From: Streptomyces sp. 8K308
Lineage (GTDB): Bacteria; Actinomycetota; Actinomycetes; Streptomycetales; Streptomycetaceae
Reading direction: 5' to 3'
Assembly: GCF_004348315.1 (NCBI RefSeq)
Contig: NZ_SMKC01000021.1
Location: 1-42,094, forward strand
Length of the DNA stretch: 42,094 bases
This document shows, piece by piece, positions 31,422 to 39,399 of the stretch. Position 1 is the stretch's first letter; each line of letters starts with the position of its first letter. The notes under the pieces are model-generated. The model saw nothing but the letters and a program-made list of their open reading frames with translations. It made no database searches and was not told where the DNA came from. The position numbers were made by a program, and so were the translations under genes.

Positions 31422-32458
31422 GCCACATAGGGATCCTGGGCACCGGATCGATGCTGCCCAGCGTGGTCGTGACCAACGAGGAGATCGGCCGGGGCGCCGG
31501 AGTCACCGACGAGTGGATCATCCGCAAGACCGGAATCCGCGAGCGCCGCAGGGCCCAGGACAACCAGGCCACCTCCGACCTGGCCGCGGTGGCGGCCGAA
31601 CGGGCGCTGCGGCAGGCGGGGGTGAGCCCCGAGGAGGTGGCGTACATCGTCCTCGCCACCTCGACGCCCGACCAGCCGCAGCCGCCGACGGCCAGCTTCG
31701 TGCAGCACCTGATCGGCGCCGGCAACGCGGTCGCTTTCGACGTCAACGCCGTGTGCAGCGGCTTCGTCTACGCGCTGTCGCTCGTGGAGCGGGTGCTCAG
31801 GACCGAGCCCGCGACCGAGCGCCGGTACGGGCTGGTCATCGGGGCCGACATCTACTCGCGGATCCTCGACTACTCGGACCGCAGGACGGCCATCCTCTTC
31901 GGGGACGGCGCCGGCGCCGTCGTGCTCGGCAGGACCGCCGAGGGCGAGGTGGGCGGCATCCTCGCGACGAGCCTGGTCAGCCGCGGCGACCAGCACCGGC
32001 TCATCGGGGTCCCGGCCGGCGGCAGCCGGATGCCGGCCACCGCCGACACCGTCGAACAGGGCTCGCACTTCTTCCAGATGGACGGCCGCGGGGTGCGCGG
32101 CTTCGTGCAGGAGAACCTGCCCAAGGCGGTGCACAGGCTGCTGGCGGACGCGGGAGTCGGCGTGGAGGAGGTGCGGCACTTCGTCCCGCACCAGGCGAAC
32201 GGCGTCATGCTGCGGGAGGTCTGGCCCGAGCTGAAGCTCGTCAACGCGGACCTGCAGCTCACCGTCGAGCTCCACGGCAACACCGGGGCCGCCTCCGTGC
32301 CCATCGCCCTGGACGTCGTGCACCGGCGAGGCGAACTCGCCGAAGGCGACAACGTGTTGCTGTCCGCGTTCGGCGGCGGCATGGCGATCGGCTCCGCCCT
32401 GGTCAGCTGGGGCAGGACCCGGCACGCACGACCCGCCCGCGCCCTCCAGAGCACTTGA
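31418..32458 (+). CDS. ketoacyl-ACP synthase III (FabH-like)
   Basis: 346 residues from ATG 31418. The catalytic triad is complete: Cys113 in DVNAVCSGFVYAL, His258 in FVPHQANGVM and Asn288 in ELHGNTGAASVPIAL. It has the KAS III thiolase fold; IIRKTGIRERR near residue 34-44 is a family signature. In primary metabolism KAS III makes acetoacetyl-ACP; a cluster copy normally primes a special starter or makes an ester/C-C bond to a carrier-bound acyl chain. There is no ACP, reductase or KAS II in the window, so extender supply must come from the host fatty acid synthase. Translationally coupled to the HAD phosphatase. Confidence 0.93.
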   Translation: MSHIGILGTGSMLPSVVVTNEEIGRGAGVTDEWIIRKTGIRERRRAQDNQATSDLAAVAAERALRQAGVSPEEVAYIVLATSTPDQPQPPTASFVQHLIGAGNAVAFDVNAVCSGFVYALSLVERVLRTEPATERRYGLVIGADIYSRILDYSDRRTAILFGDGAGAVVLGRTAEGEVGGILATSLVSRGDQHRLIGVPAGGSRMPATADTVEQGSHFFQMDGRGVRGFVQENLPKAVHRLLADAGVGVEEVRHFVPHQANGVMLREVWPELKLVNADLQLTVELHGNTGAASVPIALDVVHRRGELAEGDNVLLSAFGGGMAIGSALVSWGRTRHARPARALQST

Positions 32459-32474
32459 CGCAGCACTCCACGAG

Positions 32475-32490
32475 CATAAGGTATCTTATG
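32475..32490. promoter_or_regulatory. 6-4-6 palindrome, putative MarR operator B
   Basis: CATAAGGTATCTTATG has perfect arms CATAAG/CTTATG around GTAT. It ends on the ATG (32488-32490) of the exporter gene, so binding would block transcription or read-through into it. Related to operator A and to the half-site CATAAGGTAG at 35597-35606. Confidence 0.7.
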
Positions 32491-33978
32491 TCAGACAGTA
32501 ATCTTACCGTCCGCGAGGGGGGTGACGTCCTGACGTCCGAACCCGAATCCGAGCCCGAATCCGCGACTGAGCCGTGGCCGGTGGCGGCCGTGGTGTGCCT
32601 GGCCGCCGCGCTGTTGCCCATCTCGCTGACCGGCGGCGCGCTGGCCGCCCCCGAGGTCGGCTCGGAGTTCGACAGCGGCGTCGCGGCCACCCAGTGGGTG
32701 GCCAACGCCTACATGCTGACCTTCGCCGCCTTCATGGCCGTCACCGGTTCGCTGGCCGACCGGATCGGCCGGCGCCGGGTGTTCCTCGGCGGCCTCACCA
32801 CCTTCGCGGCCGCGCTCTTCCTCGCCGCCGCCGGCCCCTCGGTGGCCGTCGTCGACCTCGCCAGGGCGCTCGCCGGGGCCGGCGCCGCCAGCGTGATGAC
32901 CTCGGGCAGCGCCATCCTGGCCGACGCCTACACCGGAGCACGGCGGGCCAGGGTCTTCGCCATGCTGGGCACCGGGATCGGCCTGGGGCTCGCGCTCGGC
33001 CCGCTGATCGGCGGCGGGCTGATCGCCCTCGGCGGCTGGCGGACGCTGTTCGCCGTGATCGCGGCGGTGGCGACGGTGGCGCTGCTGGTCAGCCCGCTGG
33101 TGATCCGGGAGTCCCGCGGCCCGGAGGGCGACATCGACTGGGGCGGCGGCATCACCTTCACCGCCGGCCTCTCCACGCTGATCTTCGCCCTGGTCGAGGT
33201 GCAGCAACGCGGCTGGACCGACCCGCTCGTGCTGGCCACCGCCGCCGCCGCGGCCGGCCTGCTCGTCGCGTTCGGCGTCATCGAACGGCGCCGCCCCGAG
33301 CCGCTGTTCGACGTCTCGCTGCTCGCCGTCCCGAAGTTCGCGGCCGTCTGCGTGGTGCCGACCGTGCTGGCCTTCGGCTTCGTCGCCCTGCTCGTGGTGC
33401 TGCCGCCGTACCTGGAGTCGGTGGAGGGCGCCGACTCGGGCGAGATCGGCCTGTCGCTGGCGATCATGACCATCCCGGCGCTCGTGGTCCCCATGTTCGC
33501 CGGGCTCATCGCGAACCGGCTGGCGCCCCGCACCATCCTCGTGCTCTCCCTCGCGGCGCAGGGCCTGGGCGCCGCCTGGCTCACGGCCGGCTTCCACCCC
33601 GTGGCCGTCGCCCTGGTGGGCGCCGGCTTCGGCTTCTCGCTCGCCGTGCTCGACGGCACCGCCGTCTCCGTCGTGGACCCGGGCCGCAGCGGCATGGCGG
33701 CCGGCCTGTTCAACACGGTCCGGCTGACCAGCGAGGCGGTCGGCATCGCCGCCGTCGGCGCCGCGCTGTCGACGCTGCTGCACGGCAGGGTCGGCGAGGA
33801 GTCCGCCGCCCTGCTGCGCGGCGAGGCGGCCGAGGGGCTCGCCATCGACTACACCGGGGCCCTCGCCGTCGTCCTGTGGGCGGTGGCTGGGCTCTCCGCC
33901 GCCGGAGCCGCCATCGTGTGGCGCCTGCTGTCCCAACCCGCTCCCAAGCCGGTCGCCGAGCCGGCCGTCCTGTCGTAG
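32488..33978 (+). CDS. MFS drug exporter, DHA2-like
   Basis: 496 residues with about 14 membrane segments. Motif A is LADRIGRRRVFLGG between helices 2 and 3; motif C-like glycines lie in GTGIGLGLALGPLIGGGLI. It is preceded by an acidic, cytoplasmic N-terminus (SEPESEPESATEP). It is the probable export and self-resistance pump of the cluster. ATG 32488 is inside a palindrome related to the one before the monooxygenase, so export may be induced by the product through the MarR proteins. AAGG serves as a weak ribosome site. Confidence 0.92.
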   Translation: MSDSNLTVREGGDVLTSEPESEPESATEPWPVAAVVCLAAALLPISLTGGALAAPEVGSEFDSGVAATQWVANAYMLTFAAFMAVTGSLADRIGRRRVFLGGLTTFAAALFLAAAGPSVAVVDLARALAGAGAASVMTSGSAILADAYTGARRARVFAMLGTGIGLGLALGPLIGGGLIALGGWRTLFAVIAAVATVALLVSPLVIRESRGPEGDIDWGGGITFTAGLSTLIFALVEVQQRGWTDPLVLATAAAAAGLLVAFGVIERRRPEPLFDVSLLAVPKFAAVCVVPTVLAFGFVALLVVLPPYLESVEGADSGEIGLSLAIMTIPALVVPMFAGLIANRLAPRTILVLSLAAQGLGAAWLTAGFHPVAVALVGAGFGFSLAVLDGTAVSVVDPGRSGMAAGLFNTVRLTSEAVGIAAVGAALSTLLHGRVGEESAALLRGEAAEGLAIDYTGALAVVLWAVAGLSAAGAAIVWRLLSQPAPKPVAEPAVLS

Positions 33979-34033
33979 CCCGCCCGCTCCGCACTCTTCT
34001 CGCTCTCGTAGCTCTCGTAGGTAAGGAAAGTCC

Positions 34034-35023
34034 ATGTGCAGTCCAGCCCTGATGCGTCAGGTCCACATGCCCGCGCACATATCGCCGCCGCACGTCCACG
34101 GCGCCGTGGTGGCGGAGCGCGCCCACGCCCCGCAGCACGAGGAGCACGAGGAGCACGAGCACGAGCACGGCGGCGCCGAGCCCGTTGCCGCCGCCCCCGG
34201 GCGGCGGGTCGGGCGGCGCTCGCTGTTCCGGATGTCCGCGATCGGCGGCGCGAGCGTCGCCGCCACCGCGGCGCTCGGCGGCGTCGCCAACGCCGCGACC
34301 GCGGCGGGCCGGGGCGCGGGCCCGAGCGGCAGGACGCAGCGGGTCGTGGACCTCACCCACGAACTGGGGGAGGACTTCCCCGTCGTCTACAAGCTCGTCG
34401 AGCAGCCCGAGATCGAGCAGATCAAGTTCCTCGACGTCGACGGCTTCAACGCCAACCAGCTCACCATCAACGAGCACTCGGGCACGCACATCGACGTTCC
34501 GGGACACTTCAGCCCCGGCGCGCCCACGCTCGAACAGCTCTCCGCCGAACTGCTGGTGGTCCCGCTCGTCGTGATCCGCATCGCCGACCGCGCGGCCCGC
34601 GACCACGACGCCCGCCTCACCGTGACCGACATCCGGCGCTGGGAGAGCCGGTACGGCCGGCTGCCGGCCCGGTCGTTCGTCGCGGTGGACTCCGGCTGGT
34701 GGCGCCGGGTGAACACGCCGGGCGCCTTCCTCAACGAGGACTCGGGCGGGACCTTCCACTTCCCTGGCATCAGCCCCGAGGCGGCGGCGTTCCTCGTCGA
34801 GGAGCGGAACGTGGTCGGCGCCGGCACCGACACCAGCAGCCTCGACGGCGGCGCGGCGGCCGTGCCGCTGACGCACCAGACGCTGCTGCCCGCCGGCAAG
34901 TACGGCATCGAGAACCTGGCGGCCCTGGACTCGGCCCCGGACCACGGCGCGCTGCTGGTCGTCGGCGCGCCCAAGCACCGCGGCGGTTTCGGCGGCCAGA
35001 TCCGGGCGCTCGCGCTCGTCTGA
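34034..35023 (+). CDS. Tat-exported cyclase-family (PF04199) protein with His-rich N-terminus
   Basis: 329 residues; AAGGAAAG precedes ATG 34034. The catalytic fold is the kynurenine-formamidase/cyclase family: VVDLTHELGEDFP at residues 104-116 and the metal motif EHSGTHIDVPGHF (His148, His152, Asp154, His158). The first 55 residues are unusual: a His/Glu-rich stretch HEEHEEHEHEHGG (residues 35-47), then a twin-arginine signal GRRVGRRSLFRMSAIGG and a hydrophobic core ending near ANAA. It is therefore probably exported by Tat after cytoplasmic metal loading. In the cluster it could hydrolyse or close a ring in the product outside the cell (inference). Confidence 0.82.
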   Translation: MCSPALMRQVHMPAHISPPHVHGAVVAERAHAPQHEEHEEHEHEHGGAEPVAAAPGRRVGRRSLFRMSAIGGASVAATAALGGVANAATAAGRGAGPSGRTQRVVDLTHELGEDFPVVYKLVEQPEIEQIKFLDVDGFNANQLTINEHSGTHIDVPGHFSPGAPTLEQLSAELLVVPLVVIRIADRAARDHDARLTVTDIRRWESRYGRLPARSFVAVDSGWWRRVNTPGAFLNEDSGGTFHFPGISPEAAAFLVEERNVVGAGTDTSSLDGGAAAVPLTHQTLLPAGKYGIENLAALDSAPDHGALLVVGAPKHRGGFGGQIRALALV

Positions 35024-35044
35024 CCGCCGGGCCTCCGCTGGGGG

Positions 35045-35476
35045 TCAGCTCTCCAACGCCGTGGCGCAGCGGCCGAGATACTCGAGGAACGTCTTGCGCT
35101 CCTCCGGGCTGAACAGCTCGCTCAGCCGCTGCTCCACGGCGACCGCCGCCCGGTCGGCCTTGCGGAGCCTGCCCTTGCCGAGCGGGGTGAGTCGGGTTTC
35201 CAACACGTGCTGGTGGGTCGGGTGGGGCAGCCGCTCGACCAGGCCCACCCGCTCCATGGTGGTCAGCACGGCGGACATCGTCTGCGGCGTCACCAGGCAG
35301 CGGCGGGCCAGCCCGGCCCCCGTGAGCCCGGACTCCGTGGACAGCACAAGCAGCACGGTGTACTGGGAGACGGTCAGGCCGAACTCCTGTACGGCGGAGT
35401 GTTTGGCGGCGATGAGGTGCTGTTCCGCGCGCTTGACGTGGTGGCCGATGCGTTCATCGACCGGGAGATCGGTCAC
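35045..35476 (-). CDS. MarR family regulator 2, right flank of AfsA cluster
   Basis: 143 residues from GTG 35476 (AGGA upstream; it aligns with the start of its paralog). Winged helix: LTVSQYTVLLVLSTESGLTG, RRCLVTPQTMSAVLTTMERV, VGLVERLPHPTHQHVLETRL. About 62% identical by hand count to MarR 1 at 25374-25814. It points inwards and converges with the cyclase gene. The palindrome at 35570-35585 lies in its upstream region, so it is probably autoregulated. An ATG at 35551 would add 25 residues and cannot be excluded. Confidence 0.9.
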   Translation of the reverse strand: MTDLPVDERIGHHVKRAEQHLIAAKHSAVQEFGLTVSQYTVLLVLSTESGLTGAGLARRCLVTPQTMSAVLTTMERVGLVERLPHPTHQHVLETRLTPLGKGRLRKADRAAVAVEQRLSELFSPEERKTFLEYLGRCATALES

Positions 35477-35569
35477 GGTGATTCCTGCTTCAGGGGCTGT
35501 TGCATGGCCGTCAGTATGTGGCCGAGCGGCGTCATGGAAGGTGCTGCACATGGTAAATGCTCTGAAAAG

Positions 35570-35585
35570 ACGTATTGATATACGT
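35570..35585. promoter_or_regulatory. 6-4-6 palindrome, putative MarR operator C
   Basis: ACGTATTGATATACGT has perfect arms ACGTAT/ATACGT around TGAT, the same geometry as operators A and B, though the arm sequence differs. A half-site CATAAGGTAG identical in eight bases to operator B follows at 35597-35606. It lies between MarR 2 and the divergent DUF2271 operon. Confidence 0.6.
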
Positions 35586-35640
35586 ATCCCTACGCCCATA
35601 AGGTAGCTGACACCTGGCAGCATGTGGAGGGAGGGGTTCC

Positions 35641-36342
35641 ATGCCGGACCGCACGAGTCGGGTGATCGTGCCGCTCGTGGTCATCAGCGGCGTCGCGGCC
35701 ACCGCCACCGGGGCGTACCTCCATCAGCTGCCCGACCCGCCGGCCGCCACCGCGGCGGCCGCCGAGCGGCCGGCCCCGGCGACCACGGCCCTGCTGCCGC
35801 CGACCGCGGAGAGCCTCGGCCTGGTCCGGATCTCCTACCGGCTCCACCGCATACCGACCCACGCGAGCAACCAGATCGCGGTCTGGATCGAGGACGCCGA
35901 CGGCGCCTACGTCCGCACCCTCTTCGCGACCAGCTTCACCGCGAACGGCGGCTACGACCGCCGCCCCGAGTCGCTCTCCCAGTGGCGCGAGACCTCCGGC
36001 TGGGAACAGGCGTCAGAGGAGGAGATCCGGTCGGCAAGCCGCCCCGCCCAGGACAGCGGCGAGCACACCCTCTACTGGGACGGCACGGACGCCAACGGCG
36101 TCCCGGTGCGGCCCGGCCGCTACACCTACCGCATCGAGGGCAACGTGCTGTGGGAGAAGCGCGTGCTGCACACCGGCACGATCGAGCTCGGCACCGCCCC
36201 CAGCACCTCCCGCGCCGAGGTCGCCTACCTGCCGGACGCCGCCCGCGACGAGCCCGTCCTGGTCGAGGACGTGCGCGCGAGCTTCACCCCCGGCGAGCCG
36301 CTCGACCCGGACACCGTCACGACCTACACCCGCGGCTCCTGA
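35641..36342 (+). CDS. DUF2271 domain exported protein
   Basis: 233 residues. One N-terminal membrane anchor or signal (VIVPLVVISGVAATATGAYL), a Pro/Ala linker, then the DUF2271 domain: NQIAVWIEDADGAYVRTLFA, LSQWRETSGWEQA and TLYWDGTDANGVPVRPGRYT. In other bacteria DUF2271 proteins occur with ApbE and PepSY proteins in extracytosolic flavin systems. The loop EEIRSASRPAQ resembles in position the S/T-rich loop of relatives that may be flavinylated; the full flavinylation motif is not present. One base separates its stop from the ApbE start. Confidence 0.8.
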   Translation: MPDRTSRVIVPLVVISGVAATATGAYLHQLPDPPAATAAAAERPAPATTALLPPTAESLGLVRISYRLHRIPTHASNQIAVWIEDADGAYVRTLFATSFTANGGYDRRPESLSQWRETSGWEQASEEEIRSASRPAQDSGEHTLYWDGTDANGVPVRPGRYTYRIEGNVLWEKRVLHTGTIELGTAPSTSRAEVAYLPDAARDEPVLVEDVRASFTPGEPLDPDTVTTYTRGS

Positions 36343-36343
36343 C

Positions 36344-37240
36344 GTGCGGGCCGTGCGCGAGCGCGTGATGGGCACCGAACTGCTCACCGTGCTGTCCCCC
36401 GGGGAGGCCGCGGCCGTACTCGGCTGGCTCCGCGACGTCGAGGCGGTCTTCAGCAGGTTCCGTCCCGAGAGCGACGTCTCCCGCGCCAACGCCGGCGGCC
36501 TGGTCGCCGTCTCGGAGCTCTTCCTGCGCGTCCTGGACGAGGCATGCGCCCACCAGGAGCGCACCGGCGGTCTCTTCAGCCCGTTCCTTGGCGCCGAGTT
36601 GGCCCGTCTTGGCTACGCGGTCGACTTCGACTCCGTCGGCGTGGCCGAACCCACCCCCTCGGGACCGGCCGCGCCCGGCCGGATCCCCCGGCCCCAGGTC
36701 CACCTCGACCACGACGACTCCACCATCCGACTGCCCGCCGGGGTCGCCGTCGACCTGGGCGGATTCGTCAAGGGCTGGAGCGTGCAGGCCGCCGCCGACG
36801 CCCTGCTCTCCGAGCGCGGCCTCATCGACGCAGGCGGCGACCTCGTGGCCTGGCGTCGCCCGACCGACCCGCCCTGGCGGGTCGGCGTCACCCACCCCCT
36901 GCGTCAGGAGCCCGTCGGCGTCCTTGAGTTGCCGGAGGCCGCCGCCGTGGCGACCAGCAGCGTGGTGCGCCGCAGCTGGCCGAGCGCCACCGGGGGCCGG
37001 CTGCACCACATCATCGACCCGCGCACCGGCGACCCCGCCGACTCGGACTGCCTCCAGGCCACCGTCCTGGCGGGCGACCTGGCCACGGCCGAGGTGCACG
37101 CCACGTGCCTCACGATCCTCGGCACCGGCGAGGGACCCGCCTGGCTGGCCGAGCAGGACCCGACCGCCGGCTGGCTCACCGTCGACCGCGGCGGGACCGT
37201 CCGCCACTCACCCGAACTGCCGCTGGGGCGAACGACATGA
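36344..37240 (+). CDS. apbE: FAD:protein FMN transferase
   Basis: 298 residues from GTG 36344. ApbE motifs: VMGTELLTVL at the N-terminus, FRPESDVSRANAGG, VAVDLGGFVKGWSVQAAADA, LIDAGGDLVAW and RLHHIIDPRTGDPADS. The enzyme transfers FMN from FAD to a Ser or Thr of exported target proteins. It is slightly shorter than lipoprotein ApbE and has no signal peptide, so it acts in the cytoplasm or its export relies on partners. Its target is not obvious in the window; the DUF2271 protein is the nearest candidate. Overlaps the reductase start (ATGA). Confidence 0.92.
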   Translation: MRAVRERVMGTELLTVLSPGEAAAVLGWLRDVEAVFSRFRPESDVSRANAGGLVAVSELFLRVLDEACAHQERTGGLFSPFLGAELARLGYAVDFDSVGVAEPTPSGPAAPGRIPRPQVHLDHDDSTIRLPAGVAVDLGGFVKGWSVQAAADALLSERGLIDAGGDLVAWRRPTDPPWRVGVTHPLRQEPVGVLELPEAAAVATSSVVRRSWPSATGGRLHHIIDPRTGDPADSDCLQATVLAGDLATAEVHATCLTILGTGEGPAWLAEQDPTAGWLTVDRGGTVRHSPELPLGRTT

Positions 37241-38415
37241 CCCGGCTGATCGCCGTCATGCTGCTGACCGCCGTGCCGTTCCTCCCCGTGCTCGGCAGGA
37301 CCGACGACGTGGGGGACGCCGCCAACCTCGTCGGTCTCGGCGGCGCGCTCGTGCTGTGGTGGCAGGTGGTGCTCGGCGCCCGCCAGATCTCGGAACGGCT
37401 CTGCGGCGACCGGCTGCGCGTCGTCGCCCTGCACCGCTGGCTCGGCGGCTGCGGCGCCTTCCTGGTGCTGCTGCACCCGCTGCTCGAGATGATCGCCAAC
37501 CACCAGGACCTGCCCTACCTGGTGCTGCTCGACTTCTCCTGGGTGGAGTCGACGTACACCTCCTATGGCCGCGTCGCCCTGCTGCTGTTCCTCGCGCTGT
37601 GGCTGACCAGCACCCTGCTACGGGGCGCGATCCGCCACCGAGTCTGGCGCCACGTCCACTACGTCTCGTACCCGCTGACCGGCCTGGTGTTCCTGCACGC
37701 CCACGGCATCGGCACCTTCCTGGCCGAACTGCCCTGGCTGCGCGCCTACTGGCTCGGTCTCGCCGGCTGCCTCGCGCTGCTGGTCGCCTGGCGCCTCGCG
37801 ATCCCGCTGTGGTCGCACCGCTACCGCGTCGTCGCCACGTCCCGCCTGACGCCCACCGTCACGCAGTACACCGTCGCCCCCCAGGGCCGGCGGCGGATCC
37901 GCCGCCCGGCACCGGGTCAGTTCTGCTACCTGCGCCTGCGGGCGCTGTCCCGGGCGCACCCGTTCAGCGTCGTGGGACAGGGCGAGGACTCCACGCTGAC
38001 CTTCGCCGTCAAACGCGCGGGACCGTTCACCAGCCGACTGCGCGACCTCGAGCCGGGCACGGTGCTCCGCCTCGACGGCCCCTACGGCACCTTCACCCGG
38101 CAGGCCCGCCTCGACGACCGGCCCGCCGTCCTCATCGCCGGCGGCATCGGGGTCACCCCGTTCGTCGACCTGGTCCGCCGGCACGCCGGCCCGCACATGT
38201 CGCTGCTGCACGTCGTCTCATCCCCGGCGGAGGCCGCCTTCCGGGACGAGCTGCGCGCCCACCTCGGCCCCCGCTACACGGAGGAGTGCCGCCCCGACCC
38301 GCGCGCCCGCTACTTCATCTGCGGCAGCCCCGCCTTCGTCGAGTCCACGGCCGGCGGCCTCCGAGCCGAAGGCGTCAGGCGCGACCAGCTCTTCACCGAG
38401 CACTTCGACTGCTAG
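37237..38415 (+). CDS. ferric reductase-like transmembrane flavoprotein
   Basis: 392 residues. The N-terminal half is a ferric-reductase-type membrane domain with heme-ligand histidines in VALHRWLGGCGAFLVLLHPL and VWRHVHYVSYPLTGLVFLHA. The C-terminal half is a ferredoxin-reductase module: FAD motif RAHPFSVVG, NAD motif IAGGIGVTPFVDLV, and FICGSPAFVES near the C-terminus. It moves electrons from NAD(P)H via FAD and heme across the membrane. With DUF2271 and ApbE it forms a three-gene redox operon that could reduce metal ions or an exported flavoprotein. It converges with the next gene, only 8 bp away. Confidence 0.88.
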   Translation: MTRLIAVMLLTAVPFLPVLGRTDDVGDAANLVGLGGALVLWWQVVLGARQISERLCGDRLRVVALHRWLGGCGAFLVLLHPLLEMIANHQDLPYLVLLDFSWVESTYTSYGRVALLLFLALWLTSTLLRGAIRHRVWRHVHYVSYPLTGLVFLHAHGIGTFLAELPWLRAYWLGLAGCLALLVAWRLAIPLWSHRYRVVATSRLTPTVTQYTVAPQGRRRIRRPAPGQFCYLRLRALSRAHPFSVVGQGEDSTLTFAVKRAGPFTSRLRDLEPGTVLRLDGPYGTFTRQARLDDRPAVLIAGGIGVTPFVDLVRRHAGPHMSLLHVVSSPAEAAFRDELRAHLGPRYTEECRPDPRARYFICGSPAFVESTAGGLRAEGVRRDQLFTEHFDC

Positions 38416-38423
38416 TGCCTCAG

Positions 38424-39314
38424 CTACCTCAGCCGTGAGACGAAGTCGGCGATCAGCGGGGCGATCTCGGGCAGGTGGTCCTCCAGGGCGAAGTGGCCGG
38501 TGTCGAACAGGTGGAGTTCGGCGTCCGGCAGATCGGAGAGGTAGGCGAGCGCGCCGGGTTCGGGGAAGAACGGGTCGCGGCTGCCCCAGGTGATCAGCGT
38601 CGGCGGCCGGTGCTCGCGCAGCCATGCCTGCCAGTCGGGGTAGGCGGCGATGTTGCTCTTGTAGTCGTAGGCGAGCGCGCGCTGCGCGTGCTTGCGGCCG
38701 GGCTGGTCGAGAAAGTGCTGGTCGAGCAGCCAGCCCTCGGGGGCGATCAGTTCGGGGTCGGCGGTGCCGCCCTCGTACTGGGCGCGGGTGGCGTCCAGGG
38801 TGAACAGGTCGAGGATGGCCTGCTCGGCGCCGGGGGTGTCGGGAGTGAGGGCGGTGAACTCGCGGGCCGCCGCCGACAGCCCCTCGGCGTACGCGTTGCC
38901 GTTCTGCACGATCAGGCCGGCGACGCGATCAGGGCGGCGGAGCGCCAGGCGGAAGCCGACGGGGGCGCCGAAGTCGAAGAGGTACATCGCGAAACGGGCC
39001 AGGCCCAGGCGTTCGGTGAAGCGCTCGACGACATCCGCGAGCCGCTCGAAGGAGTAGGGGAATCCGTCCGGGGCGCGGGTGTGTCCGAAGCCCGGGTAGT
39101 CGGGGGCGATGAGCCGGTAGTGGCGGCCGAGGGTGTCGATGAGGCGGCGGAACTGGTGCGAGGCGGAGGGGAAGCCGTGCAGGAGCAGTACCACCGGGGC
39201 GTCGGGGCGCTCGGGCAGGGACTCCCGGTAGAAGACCTCCACCTGGTCGACCTCGACGAACCGGTGGGCGGTCCGGGCCGGAAGGGCGATGCGAGGTGGG
39301 GTCGTGGACATCAT
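38424..39314 (-). CDS. alpha/beta hydrolase, haloalkane dehalogenase/epoxide hydrolase type
   Basis: 296 residues from ATG 39314, about 9 bp after AAGGAGG. HGFPSASHQFRRLIDTL provides the oxyanion hole; the nucleophile position is an Asp in LFDFGAPVGFRLAL, as in dehalogenases and epoxide hydrolases rather than esterases. The catalytic His is in LHLFDTGHFALEDH. The cap is short and polar. It detoxifies or hydrolyses a small organic compound; the substrate is not predictable. Divergent from a CGNR regulator across 85 bp with repeated ATTAG elements. A GTG and a second ATG lie within 6 bp of the chosen start. Confidence 0.88.
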   Translation of the reverse strand: MMSTTPPRIALPARTAHRFVEVDQVEVFYRESLPERPDAPVVLLLHGFPSASHQFRRLIDTLGRHYRLIAPDYPGFGHTRAPDGFPYSFERLADVVERFTERLGLARFAMYLFDFGAPVGFRLALRRPDRVAGLIVQNGNAYAEGLSAAAREFTALTPDTPGAEQAILDLFTLDATRAQYEGGTADPELIAPEGWLLDQHFLDQPGRKHAQRALAYDYKSNIAAYPDWQAWLREHRPPTLITWGSRDPFFPEPGALAYLSDLPDAELHLFDTGHFALEDHLPEIAPLIADFVSRLR

Positions 39315-39342
39315 ATTCACATGCCTCCTTGATGCAAAGACA

Positions 39343-39396
39343 CATTAGTTCTAGCTCCGCTGCGGCTAATGCGTCAAGCGTGCGATATAGCATTAG
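39343..39396. promoter_or_regulatory. repeated CATTAG/CTAATG elements
   Basis: CATTAG (39343-39348), CTAATG (39366-39371, inverted) and CATTAG (39391-39396) recur between two divergent genes. The last overlaps the -10 box (TAGCAT, 39388-39393) of the CGNR gene, whose ATG follows 6 bp later. Probable operators. Confidence 0.5.
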
Positions 39397-39399
39397 GGC

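Noticed and set aside
35022..35048. CTGACC/GGTCAG inverted repeat between the cyclase and MarR 2 genes
   Set aside because: Only 6-bp arms with a long loop; too weak to call as a terminator.
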